Shown piece by piece: positions 18,135 through 26,708 of a stretch of DNA of 64,000 nt; the stretch's first letter is position 1; each line of letters starts with the position of its first letter. The notes beneath the pieces were generated by a model. That model was not told where the DNA came from and did no database searches. It saw only the letters and a program-made list of their open reading frames with translations. A program made the position numbers and the translations under genes. Source of the DNA: Methanobrevibacter sp. TLL-48-HuF1 (GTDB lineage Archaea > Methanobacteriota > Methanobacteria > Methanobacteriales > Methanobacteriaceae). Where the stretch lies: positions 1 to 64,000 of the forward strand of contig NZ_CP081485.1 of the NCBI RefSeq assembly GCF_023617305.1, read 5' to 3'.

Positions 18135-18932
18135 TTGATTAAAAAGATAGCTATTTATGGAAAAGGCGGAATTGGAAAAAGTACAACAGTAGCTAATTTA
18201 TCTGCAGTTTATGCAAATAATGATTTGAACTGTCTGGTTATAGGATGTGATCCAAAAGCTGATACAACACGTACATTATGTGGCAGAAGAATCCCGACAG
18301 TTGTAGACACACTTAAAAATAACAGAAAACCTGCTGAAGAGGATATTGTTGTAAAAGGTTACAATGATATTTTATGTGTTGAAAGCGGAGGTCCTGAACC
18401 CGGTGTTGGCTGTGCAGGACGTGGTGTAATAGTAGCCATGAAAAGACTTGAAAACTTAGGGGTTTTTGATAAGGATTTGGATGTAGTCATTTATGATGTA
18501 CTTGGAGATGTTGTTTGCGGAGGTTTTTCAGTACCTTTACGTGAAAAGTACGCTGATGAAGTAATAATTGTAACTTCCGGAGAATATATGTCTTTATATG
18601 CGGCCAATAATATTGTTAAAGGAATTAAAAAACTTAAAGGAAATTTAAGCGGAATAATCTGCAACTGCAGAAATGTTGACCATGAAAAAGAAATTGTCAG
18701 TGAATTTGCATCAAAGATAGGCACTCGTATTATTGGAACTATCAATAGAAGTAATTTAATTCAGGAAAGTGAATTAGATGCAAAAACCGTTGTAGAAAAA
18801 CACCCTGAATCTAAGGAAGCTAATGAATATGATGTCTTAGCTACAAATATTATGGAGAATAAAGTTTTCACAACACCGGAACCTATGGATGATGAGGATT
18901 TTGAAAAATTTTTCAAATCATTTTTAGAATAA
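18135..18932 (+). CDS. cfbC: NifH-like ATPase, probably CfbC (coenzyme F430 biosynthesis)
   Basis: Nitrogenase iron protein-like ATPase of 265 residues. Seen: P-loop GKGGIGKS (9-16), CDPKADTT (38-45), cluster ligands C93 (GVGCAGRG) and C128 (VVCGGFSVP), and YDVLGDV. Family knowledge: CfbC supplies electrons to CfbD for reductive cyclisation of Ni-sirohydrochlorin a,c-diamide during synthesis of F430, the methyl-CoM reductase cofactor. No nifDK partner is nearby, the length matches CfbC, and every methanogen needs this step. The start is TTG (18135) with AAGGAGA at 18121-18127; no ATG fits. It ends the tight purF/U32/CDP-AP cluster. Alternative: another NifH paralogue of unknown function. Confidence 0.8.
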   Translation: MIKKIAIYGKGGIGKSTTVANLSAVYANNDLNCLVIGCDPKADTTRTLCGRRIPTVVDTLKNNRKPAEEDIVVKGYNDILCVESGGPEPGVGCAGRGVIVAMKRLENLGVFDKDLDVVIYDVLGDVVCGGFSVPLREKYADEVIIVTSGEYMSLYAANNIVKGIKKLKGNLSGIICNCRNVDHEKEIVSEFASKIGTRIIGTINRSNLIQESELDAKTVVEKHPESKEANEYDVLATNIMENKVFTTPEPMDDEDFEKFFKSFLE

Positions 18933-19144
18933 TTTTATAATATCTCTTTTACTTTTTTAAAGCCAAATACTATTATTTTTAACAATATATAAATATTTAA
19001 ATGCATATACATTTGTTTGTATAAGAAGATTGTTTTTATGATGTTTTGTTATTCATGTTTTTTTACGATATTTGTTTCTACATTTTTTTAAAGGAATAAT
19101 TATATTGAGAAATAATATTTTTTTATTATTTTGGGAGGTAGAAA
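18933..19144 (+). promoter_or_regulatory. AT-rich leader and promoter region of adhesin-like gene 1
   Basis: About 210 nt without a gene. It begins with a T-rich stretch that may end cfbC transcription. TATA-like runs follow (AATATATAAATATTTAAATG, about 18984-19003), and a strong ribosome binding site GGGAGGT (19133-19139) sits 5 nt before the adhesin ATG. The exact transcription start cannot be fixed, since several AT-rich stretches qualify. Confidence 0.4.
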
Positions 19145-22100
19145 ATGCTTAAAAGTAAAATTTTAATAATTTCAACTATGATTTTATTCATACTATCTAT
19201 TTCGGCAGTTAATGCAGAAAATGTAACTTCCAGTATGGTTAATGACACAGTAAATGATGAGTTTCACATAACTGATGGGAAAAATTTAAATGCCACTTCT
19301 AATGTGTTATATGATGGAAAAGATGGAAGCGTTTTAGAAAATAAAAACAGTAATAATGCTTTTTTTAAGTATGATGGGAATAATACTGTTGTATCTAAAG
19401 AAAAGCCTAAAATGAATGTAATTGCTGAGGATAGTATAATCTTTGGTGAAAATTTAACTGTTAAAGTTGAATTACCTAAGGATGCTAATCCTAGTTGGGT
19501 GCTGATGTCTGTTGGTGAAATTTATTATTATGTTAAAATTGACGATGAAGGCGTATCATTATGGAATATGACTGATTTAGAAGCAGGTATTCAATATATT
19601 AAAATTGGATATCGGGGCAATAATAAATATGAATCAGTTGAAGTTTTTCATACTGTAAATGTTATTAAAGCTAATCCAAATCTTAATGTATTTATTAAAG
19701 ATGTTAACTATGGTGAAAATTTAACTATTTATGCTACTTTAAAAGGTGTAAATAATACTAATTTAACCGGTAATGTAATTGTAACAATTAATAATAAAAA
19801 TTACTATGTAGTGGTTATTAACGGTAAGGGAAATGTTTCTGCTGATAAGCTGCCTGTGGGATTGTATAATTTCAGTGCTACCTGGGCTGGAAATGATAAC
19901 TATAATGGAACTGATATTTCTGGCGGTTTTAAAGTTAATAAAATAGATCCTGCACTTGTTGTTGATGTTAAAGATATTAAAGTTGGGGAAAACGCAACTA
20001 TTAGTGTTAATTTAGATAGTGATGCTACAGGCAATGTAACTATTACGCTTGATAATCAGAACTATACAGTAGCTATTAATGAAGGTCAGGCAATTAAAGT
20101 AATAGGCGGACTTAAAGTAGGTGATTATAATGTAGCTGTTAAATATGGTGGTGATAACAATTATAATGCAGTAAATGTTAATGCAACTTTTACAGTATCT
20201 ATAATGGTTCCTGCAATGGATGTAATTGTTAATAATATTACATTTGGCCAAAATTTAACTGTTGATGTTATTTTACCTAAAGAAGCTAGTGGTAATGTAA
20301 CTATTACTATTGATAATAAAGATTACATTTCTGTTGTTAAAAATGGTAAAGCCAGCCAAGTTATTTCTAATTTATCTTCTGATAATTATACACTTTTAGT
20401 TAAATATGGGGGCAATAAAGAATATGCTAGTGTTAATTCTACTAAAAACATTAATGTAGCTAAAGCATCACCAAAGTTTGAGGTAGCTATTAAAAATGTT
20501 GATTATGGTGAAAATTTAATTATTGAGGTTATATTAAATGGTGCAAATAATGATAAATTAACAGGCATGGTAGATGTGACGATTAATAATAAAAATTACA
20601 CTGTGGGAGTTGTTAATGGTAGAGGCATAGCTATTGGTGATAAATTACCTGCGGGAGTTTATAATTTTAGTGCTGCTTGGAGCGGAAATGATAATTATAA
20701 TGGAACGAATACTTCAGGTAGTTTTAAAGTTAATAAAATAGCTCCTAGAATAGATGTACTTGTTAATGATATTGTTTTTGGCCAAAATGCAATTGTTAAT
20801 ATTGTTTTGCCTGAGGATGTTAATGATAATGTCATTTTTTCTGTTGATGATGTTGAAAAAACTCTTGCTATTGTAAATGGTAAAGCTAATTATGCTGTTA
20901 AAGATTTAGATTCTGGCAATCATATGATTATGGTTAAATATGAAGGTAGTGATAAATACACTTCAGTTAATGCAACTAAAAATATTAAAGTAGCTAAAGC
21001 AAATGCCTCTTTAAATGTCATTGTTAATGATGTTGATTATGGTAATGTATATGTTATTGACACTGTTTTAACTGGTGTTAATAATGCTAAATTAACTGAA
21101 AACATATTTGTCACTATTAATAATAAAAATTACACTGTAGAAGTTGTTAATGGTAAAGGTACTCTTTTAGGAGATAAATTAGGAGCAGGTGTTTATAATT
21201 TTAGCGCTATTTGGGATGGAAATGATAATTACAATTTAACTGCTGATTCTGGCAAGTTTAAGATTAATAAAATAAATTCAACAGTTAGTGTTGGTGCTGA
21301 CGATATTAGAGTTGGTGAAAATGTAACTGTCACAGTTTCTTTAGCTAGTGATACTACTGGAAATGTAACCATTAGTGTTGATAATCAAGTTTATAATGTA
21401 GCTATTGAAAATGGCAGTGTAGTTAAAACGATATCTGATTTTAAAGCGGGTATTTATGATGTATTTGTTAAATATATAGGTGATGACAATTATAATAGTG
21501 CTCAAAACACAACTAAATTTACTGTATTAAAAATATCTGATTATAATATGGATGTTGCTGTTCCTGAAGCTAAAGATGGAGTAAATTCTACTGTTGTTGT
21601 AGATTTGCCTGAAGATGCAACTGGAACCGTCACTGTTGAAATTGACGGTGAAAATTACACTGCAAATGTAACTAAGGGAACTGCAAAAGTAAATATTCCT
21701 GGATTGGGTGTTGGAGAGTATAATATCACTACAACTTACTCTGGTGATGCTAAATATGATTTGATGACTAAAAAAGGAAACATAACAGTTGTCCCTAATT
21801 TTAATTTAAGTGCTGATGATGTTGCAATGTTTTATCATGATGGAACTCCTTTAGTTGCTAAATTAACAGATTCTCAAGGTAAACCAATAGTTAATGCTAC
21901 TATATACTTCAATATTAATGGTGTGGACTATGCTAAATCTACTGATGCTAATGGTACTGCATCTATGGGACTTAATTTAGAATCTGGTATATATCCAGTA
22001 ACTGTAACTTATAATGGATCTGATATATGCAGCAAAATCTCCAAAAATATCACTGTAACTATTAATCCAAGTATCATAGCTAAAAATTTAGTTAAAATGT

Positions 22101-22831
22101 ATCAGAACGCTACAAGATTTTACACTAAATTTACTGACAGCACAGGAAAAGCACTAGCTAACACTACTGTTAAATTTAACATCCATGGAGTATTCTACAC
22201 TAAAACAACTAATAAAGATGGTGTAACTGATTTAGGTATTATGTTAAGACCTGGAACTTACATTTTAACTGCTTACAACCCTGTAACCGGTGAAGAAAAA
22301 GGATTTAACATAACAGTAAAATCATTAATTGCGGCTCATGATATAACTAAATATTATATGAATGCATCTGCTTTTCAAGCAACTATCTATGATAAAAACG
22401 GATCCTTAGCAGTAGGTAAAAATGTAACATTTAACATCAATGGTGTATTTTACACTAAAACAACTGATTCAAATGGTGTTGCAAGCTTAGGAATAGCTTT
22501 AAGACCAGGAAACTATACCATTACAACAATGTATGATGCTTTGGATGTAGGTAATAATGTAACTGTTATTTCGACTTTAGTAACTAAAGATTTAGATATG
22601 AAATATTTAGATGGCAGCAATTTCACTGCTTTAACTTTAGATGGTCAAGGTAAACCATTAGCTAATCAAAATGTATCATTTAATGTAAATGGTGTCTTAT
22701 ATCACAAAGTTACTAATAAAGATGGTATTGCAAGCTTAGGAATCAGATTAATGAGTGGAAAATACATTATTACATCTTACTGGAATGACTTCCAAACAGG
22801 AAACACAATAATTATAAGAGATTTTAATTAA
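19145..22831 (+). CDS. Adhesin-like protein 1 (Ig-like repeats plus C-terminal cassette)
   Basis: Secreted surface protein of 1228 residues. Seen: a signal peptide (K-rich start, hydrophobic IISTMILFILSISAVNA, cleavage near residue 24), a short Asn/Asp-rich region, then about nine Ig-like repeats of roughly 90 residues (about 88-880). These are recognisable by FGENLTV, GNVTITIDN and YNFSAxWxGNDNY. From residue 887 there are four different repeats of about 85 residues that are shared with the other two adhesin-like proteins. There is no C-terminal membrane helix and no sortase motif. Many N-x-S/T sites suggest N-glycosylation. Family knowledge: such adhesin-like proteins are abundant in gut Methanobrevibacter and differ between strains; binding partners are mostly unknown. 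The gene is monocistronic with its own strong ribosome binding site. Confidence 0.88.
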   Translation: MLKSKILIISTMILFILSISAVNAENVTSSMVNDTVNDEFHITDGKNLNATSNVLYDGKDGSVLENKNSNNAFFKYDGNNTVVSKEKPKMNVIAEDSIIFGENLTVKVELPKDANPSWVLMSVGEIYYYVKIDDEGVSLWNMTDLEAGIQYIKIGYRGNNKYESVEVFHTVNVIKANPNLNVFIKDVNYGENLTIYATLKGVNNTNLTGNVIVTINNKNYYVVVINGKGNVSADKLPVGLYNFSATWAGNDNYNGTDISGGFKVNKIDPALVVDVKDIKVGENATISVNLDSDATGNVTITLDNQNYTVAINEGQAIKVIGGLKVGDYNVAVKYGGDNNYNAVNVNATFTVSIMVPAMDVIVNNITFGQNLTVDVILPKEASGNVTITIDNKDYISVVKNGKASQVISNLSSDNYTLLVKYGGNKEYASVNSTKNINVAKASPKFEVAIKNVDYGENLIIEVILNGANNDKLTGMVDVTINNKNYTVGVVNGRGIAIGDKLPAGVYNFSAAWSGNDNYNGTNTSGSFKVNKIAPRIDVLVNDIVFGQNAIVNIVLPEDVNDNVIFSVDDVEKTLAIVNGKANYAVKDLDSGNHMIMVKYEGSDKYTSVNATKNIKVAKANASLNVIVNDVDYGNVYVIDTVLTGVNNAKLTENIFVTINNKNYTVEVVNGKGTLLGDKLGAGVYNFSAIWDGNDNYNLTADSGKFKINKINSTVSVGADDIRVGENVTVTVSLASDTTGNVTISVDNQVYNVAIENGSVVKTISDFKAGIYDVFVKYIGDDNYNSAQNTTKFTVLKISDYNMDVAVPEAKDGVNSTVVVDLPEDATGTVTVEIDGENYTANVTKGTAKVNIPGLGVGEYNITTTYSGDAKYDLMTKKGNITVVPNFNLSADDVAMFYHDGTPLVAKLTDSQGKPIVNATIYFNINGVDYAKSTDANGTASMGLNLESGIYPVTVTYNGSDICSKISKNITVTINPSIIAKNLVKMYQNATRFYTKFTDSTGKALANTTVKFNIHGVFYTKTTNKDGVTDLGIMLRPGTYILTAYNPVTGEEKGFNITVKSLIAAHDITKYYMNASAFQATIYDKNGSLAVGKNVTFNINGVFYTKTTDSNGVASLGIALRPGNYTITTMYDALDVGNNVTVISTLVTKDLDMKYLDGSNFTALTLDGQGKPLANQNVSFNVNGVLYHKVTNKDGIASLGIRLMSGKYIITSYWNDFQTGNTIIIRDFN
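21803..22828 (+). repeat. Four-repeat C-terminal cassette, copy in adhesin 1
   Basis: Four protein repeats of about 85 residues at residues 887-1228. Each contains a core like G(K/N)PLAN..VTFNINGVFY followed by (T/N)(D/K)(S/D)NG and L(R)PGxYIIT. The repeats differ from each other, but each matches the repeat at the same position in the adhesins at 37380-38375 and 56198-57214. For example, repeat 2 always has NPVTGE/NSVTGE/NLVTGE and repeat 4 always has MKYLDGS and ends in GNT. Confidence 0.9.
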
Positions 22832-23032
22832 TCTCTTCTTTCAACTTTAAATTTTTTACATTATCACTTTAAAATGTCTTTTATTTCTAAATACAAACTT
22901 TTAAAAGATTTTTTTAAAATTTTTTCAAGTTTATATGTCTAAAAACTTTTCAAGCTTTTTTTATAAAATCATTAAATATAAAAAATAAAAAAAATAAATT
23001 ATAATATGATTAACTAATTAGGGGACACATAT

Positions 23033-24310
23033 TTGTTAGATATAAAATTATTCAGAGAAAATCCGGAATTAATTTTTGATTCTGAGAAAAAAAGATTTAG
23101 AGGAACAGAAACTGCTGAAAAAGTTATTGAATATGATACTTTATGGAGAGAAGGGGAAAAAAGATTAAACTTTTTACGTTCTGAAAAAAACAGATTATCT
23201 AAATCATTTAAAAAAGCTAAAGAAGAAGGTAATTTAGAAGAAGTCATTGCCCAATCTAAGGAAGTATCTAATGAAATTAAAGAATTAGGGCCTAAAATTG
23301 AGGAATATAAAAAATCACGTGATGATTACAGATATAAAGTAGGAAATATTATTGATGAAGATGTGCCGATTTCCGATACTGAAGATGATAATGAAATTGT
23401 AAAGAAATACGGTGAAATTCCTGAATTTGATTTTGAACCGTTGAATCATGTAGATTTAATTGAAAAAATTGACGGTGCAGACATGAAAACAGCAGCTCAA
23501 ATAGCTGGTGCAAGGTTTTATTATTTAAAGCAGGATATTTTACATCTTAATTTAGCTTTGATTCAATTTGCTCTAAATGAATTGGAATCTAAAGGTTATA
23601 TTCCTCTTCAGACTCCTTTTTTCGTTAAAGGTGAAGTAGCTGCAGAAACTTCTGAATTAGGTGAATTTGAAGAAACTTTATATAAAGTAGCTGATGAAGA
23701 TTTATATTTGATAGCTACTGCAGAACAGACTTTAGCTGCACTTCACAGAGATGAAATCATTGCTCCTGAAGATTTGCCTATTCAGTATTGTGCTCTTTCA
23801 ACCTGTTTTAGAAAAGAAGCAGGATCTCACGGTAAAGATACTTTAGGAATATTCAGAGTTCATCAGTTTGAAAAAATTGAACAGTTTATTTACACAACTC
23901 CGGAAGAGTCCAAAAATGCTCATAAAAAGTTGCTTGAAGTAACTGAAGAAATATATCAGAAATTAGGCCTACATTATCAGGTAGTAGCTATTGTGTCCTC
24001 AGCACTTAATGATAATGCAGCTATCAAATATGATCTTGAGGCATGGTTCCCCGGTTCCAAAGCTTACAGAGAATTAGTTTCATGTACTAACTGTAAGGAT
24101 TATCAGGCAAGAAAAACCAAAACACGTTTTGGAAAAGCAGGTTCCGGAGATGCACAGACTCTACATACTTTAAACAGTACTGCAATAGCTACTGAAAGGA
24201 CTATCTGCTGTTTACTTGAAAATTATCAGCAGGAAGATGGAAGTGTTAAAGTTCCTGATGTTTTAGTTCCTTATATGGGTGGAAGAACTGTAATTAATGC
24301 AGTTAAATAA
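23033..24310 (+). CDS. serS: Seryl-tRNA synthetase
   Basis: Class II synthetase that charges tRNA-Ser (and tRNA-Sec if present). The 425 residues match the common (bacterial-type) SerRS rather than the rare methanogenic form: an N-terminal coiled-coil arm (about 30-105, EKRLNFLRSEKNRLSKS), class II motif 2 (STCFRKEAGS), GIFRVHQFEKIEQF, and motif 3 near LNSTAIATERTICCLLENYQ. The start is TTG at 23033 with AGGGGA at 23020-23025; no ATG lies near. An AT-rich gap of about 200 nt separates it from adhesin 1 and includes TATA-like TTATAATATG close to the start. Confidence 0.95.
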   Translation: MLDIKLFRENPELIFDSEKKRFRGTETAEKVIEYDTLWREGEKRLNFLRSEKNRLSKSFKKAKEEGNLEEVIAQSKEVSNEIKELGPKIEEYKKSRDDYRYKVGNIIDEDVPISDTEDDNEIVKKYGEIPEFDFEPLNHVDLIEKIDGADMKTAAQIAGARFYYLKQDILHLNLALIQFALNELESKGYIPLQTPFFVKGEVAAETSELGEFEETLYKVADEDLYLIATAEQTLAALHRDEIIAPEDLPIQYCALSTCFRKEAGSHGKDTLGIFRVHQFEKIEQFIYTTPEESKNAHKKLLEVTEEIYQKLGLHYQVVAIVSSALNDNAAIKYDLEAWFPGSKAYRELVSCTNCKDYQARKTKTRFGKAGSGDAQTLHTLNSTAIATERTICCLLENYQQEDGSVKVPDVLVPYMGGRTVINAVK

Positions 24311-24321
24311 ACCCTCTTTTT

Positions 24322-25602
24322 TTAATTAATTTTTTTCTTCATAGCAATAAATTCTTCATCAGTTAATAATCCTTTATCATACATTTCAATTAGTTTTTCA
24401 AGATTAACAGTTGATTTTGAAGATTCATTTATTTTAGAACTGTTAATTTCCCGGTTTATTAGTTCATTTAAAAATTTTTGTACTTTTAATAATATTTCTG
24501 GACGGTATTTGTGAATTAATCTGGAATCATGGGTAACTGCAATGTCAAGAAGTGATGAGGTGATTATTTCATTAATTTCATCACTGTAAAGTTCACATTT
24601 AAAGGTTTCTCCTGAATCTAATACAAAGTAGTTATCATCGCTAAATAGGGATATATTTTTCCATTTTAGAATAAATTTAGTGTTATTTTCTCTGGATACG
24701 GCAATATCAATATCCCCATATTTTTTTGAAATATTGATGGTTGTATAACAGTATTTCGCATCCTGTGTTTTAATTTTCTCAGTTTTTACTTCAGTTTTTA
24801 CACCTGAAGAAGCTGCATATCCTAAAAGTCCGAAACCAAATGTTGCCAGTGCTTTTGTACCTCCTCCGTGTTTATCTGTTGTAATCGGTGTTTTAATAGT
24901 TTGGTATTCAGCAGCACTAATCTGTTTTTTGTTTTTAAAGGTTAATCCTTTTGTATTAAATAATTCTTCTATTTGAGGTTTTATTTTATTTAAAGCAGCA
25001 TTTTCAATATCTTTAAAATTTTCTTTTGTTTCATTTAATATTTTTTCAAAATATGGGATGATATTTTCATTAGGATTACGTATTGCATATTCAATTAGTA
25101 AATACAGTATATGGGATTCTTCATCATATGAAATGTTAAAATGGTCTTTTATAAGAATTTTTCTAAAGTTTGTACTGTAATGTGTGGATAATGGAATAAG
25201 AATCTGGTTTATATAAAGTAATTGGAAGTTTTCATAAGATAAGTCTCCGAAATAATTCTCTTTTGGTTTTGGAATTTCATTTCCACAATTTTGACAGATA
25301 CTTGAATCATCATGATATTTTTTACCGCAGGAAGTGCAAAATCTTAAAACATTTGAATCATAAGCCACATCATCAACTATTTTTTTAATTAATGATGTTC
25401 CTTTTGGTTGATTTGTGTCATATCCACAAAAACGACAGTATTTCCATTCATTCAATATCTGTTTTTTACAGTTAGGACATTTAATTAAGGTTACTAATGG
25501 AAGTATGTCATTTTCATTGTTTTTTTCAATTTTATTTCCACAATTCATACAAAAATTGTCGCTTTCTTCAATTGATGTTCCGCAGTTATTACATTTAACC
25601 AT
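24322..25602 (-). CDS. Multi-zinc-ribbon protein with C-terminal SHOCT domain
   Basis: Unknown function, 426 residues. Seen: three consecutive zinc ribbons in the first 115 residues (CNNCGTSIEESDNFCMNCG; CPNCKKQILNEWKYCRFCG; CTSCGKKYHDDSSICQNCG), a middle domain of unknown fold, a Gly-rich patch KHGGGTKALATFGFGLLGYA, and a C-terminal short SHOCT helix pair (LIEMYDKGLLTDEEFIAMKK). Family knowledge: SHOCT domains are oligomerisation modules, often in zinc-ribbon or membrane-associated proteins. The frame opens with GTG at 25614, but GGTAAT just before the ATG at 25602 and the MVKC N-terminus favour the latter. It converges with serS and diverges from ferritin. Confidence 0.75.
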   Translation of the reverse strand: MVKCNNCGTSIEESDNFCMNCGNKIEKNNENDILPLVTLIKCPNCKKQILNEWKYCRFCGYDTNQPKGTSLIKKIVDDVAYDSNVLRFCTSCGKKYHDDSSICQNCGNEIPKPKENYFGDLSYENFQLLYINQILIPLSTHYSTNFRKILIKDHFNISYDEESHILYLLIEYAIRNPNENIIPYFEKILNETKENFKDIENAALNKIKPQIEELFNTKGLTFKNKKQISAAEYQTIKTPITTDKHGGGTKALATFGFGLLGYAASSGVKTEVKTEKIKTQDAKYCYTTINISKKYGDIDIAVSRENNTKFILKWKNISLFSDDNYFVLDSGETFKCELYSDEINEIITSSLLDIAVTHDSRLIHKYRPEILLKVQKFLNELINREINSSKINESSKSTVNLEKLIEMYDKGLLTDEEFIAMKKKIN

Positions 25603-25721
25603 ATTACCACACACTATGTGATTTTTTAATTTTTTAATTTAATATATTTTGTTTATTTTTATTCGTATAATCTCAAATTTTATATAATAGGTATTTCCAA
25701 TTATTTAGTAAAGGTGATAAT

Positions 25722-26237
25722 ATGCTTTCTAATAATATGGAATTAGAATTAAATAAACAAGTAAATGCAGAATTGTATTCTGGATATCTCTATTTGTCAA
25801 TGGCTTCTTATTTTGAAGATGAAGATTTGCCTGGTTTTGCAAATTGGATGAGAGTACAAGCTCAGGAAGAACTGGAACATGGAATGAAAATCTATGACTA
25901 TATAATTAGGAGAGGAGCTTCTGTTACTTTGGAAGCTATTGAAGGACCTCAAACTAAATGGGACTCTCCATTAGCTGCATTTGAACATGTATTATCTCAT
26001 GAACAAACTGTAACTGGTCTTATTAATAATTTAGTTGATATTTCTATTACAGAAAAAGATCATGCTACCAATAATTTCCTGCAATGGTTTGTTGAAGAAC
26101 AAGTTGAAGAGGAAGAAAATGCAATGGAATTGGTAGGTAAAGTAAAAAGAGCACAAAATTCTGTTGATTTGATGTATACACTTGACAGTGAACTTGCTAG
26201 CCGTGTTTACACTCCACCAGCAGATAATGAAAATTAA
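25722..26237 (+). CDS. Ferritin
   Basis: Iron-storage ferritin of 171 residues. Ferroxidase ligands sit in the standard places: E17 ([11 protein letters not shown]), E50 and H53 (QEELEHGMK), with further acidic residues in the QTVTGL and [13 protein letters not shown] helices. It should form a 24-mer that oxidises Fe(II) and stores it, limiting oxygen damage in an anaerobe. AGGTGATA lies directly before the ATG. A hairpin terminator follows. Together with rubrerythrin at 51255 it forms the visible oxidative-stress and iron-handling set. Confidence 0.95.
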   Translation: MLSNNMELELNKQVNAELYSGYLYLSMASYFEDEDLPGFANWMRVQAQEELEHGMKIYDYIIRRGASVTLEAIEGPQTKWDSPLAAFEHVLSHEQTVTGLINNLVDISITEKDHATNNFLQWFVEEQVEEEENAMELVGKVKRAQNSVDLMYTLDSELASRVYTPPADNEN

Positions 26238-26259
26238 AAAGGTAATATTTTACCTTTTT
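26236..26259. terminator. Bidirectional hairpin terminator between ferritin and ACT gene
   Basis: Perfect 10-bp stem AAAAAGGTAA (26236-26245) with TTACCTTTTT (26250-26259), a 4-nt loop, and T runs on both strands. It lies between two convergent genes and can serve both. Confidence 0.75.
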
Positions 26260-26260
26260 T

Positions 26261-26698
26261 TTATAAGTTATAGACTTCCTCTGGAGGTACTATAACTATT
26301 TCATTTTTAATTAAAGCATCTATTAATGCATCTAAATTATCTGTATGCAAAAGTAAGATTGCTTTATCTTTTTTATCATGAGTAAATGCATATAAATACT
26401 CTAAATCTAAGTTATTTTCTTTTATAGTTTTTAAAACAAATGACAATCCACCAGGTGAATCTGTCATTTCAATAGCTACTATGTCAGTTGTTTTGACCAG
26501 ATAGTTTTCTTCAAGTACTTTTTCTCCTTTTTGAGGATTATCTACTACAACTCTTAAAATACCAAAATCAGAAGTATCTGCAAGTGAAAGAGCTCTTATA
26601 TTTATATCATTTTCAGATAAAGTTTCAAGAGCATCATATAAGCTTCCTTTTTTGTTTTGCAAGAATATTGATAATTGTTTTACTTTCATACTGTTCAT
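26261..26698 (-). CDS. Tandem ACT-domain protein
   Basis: Small regulatory or ligand-binding protein of 145 residues with two ACT domains. The first is about 5-70 (VKQLSIFLQNKKGSLYDALE, INIRALSLADT). The second is about 72-140 (IVAIEMTDSPGGLSFVLKTI, NLDLEYLYAF). ACT domains bind amino acids. Family knowledge: this tandem-ACT protein is regularly encoded next to PaaK-type ligases in archaea and anaerobic bacteria, as here, where it lies 10 nt downstream of the ligase gene. AAGGGGATTAAA precedes the ATG, fixing the start. It probably senses an aromatic or branched-chain amino acid linked to the ligase substrate; this is inference. Confidence 0.85.
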   Translation of the reverse strand: MNSMKVKQLSIFLQNKKGSLYDALETLSENDINIRALSLADTSDFGILRVVVDNPQKGEKVLEENYLVKTTDIVAIEMTDSPGGLSFVLKTIKENNLDLEYLYAFTHDKKDKAILLLHTDNLDALIDALIKNEIVIVPPEEVYNL

Positions 26699-26708
26699 TT
26701 TAATCCCC

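Noticed and set aside
18135-18932. True nitrogenase iron protein (NifH)
   Set aside because: No nifDK, nifE/N or nif regulator is nearby. Length and methanogen context fit CfbC better, though a paralogue cannot be excluded.
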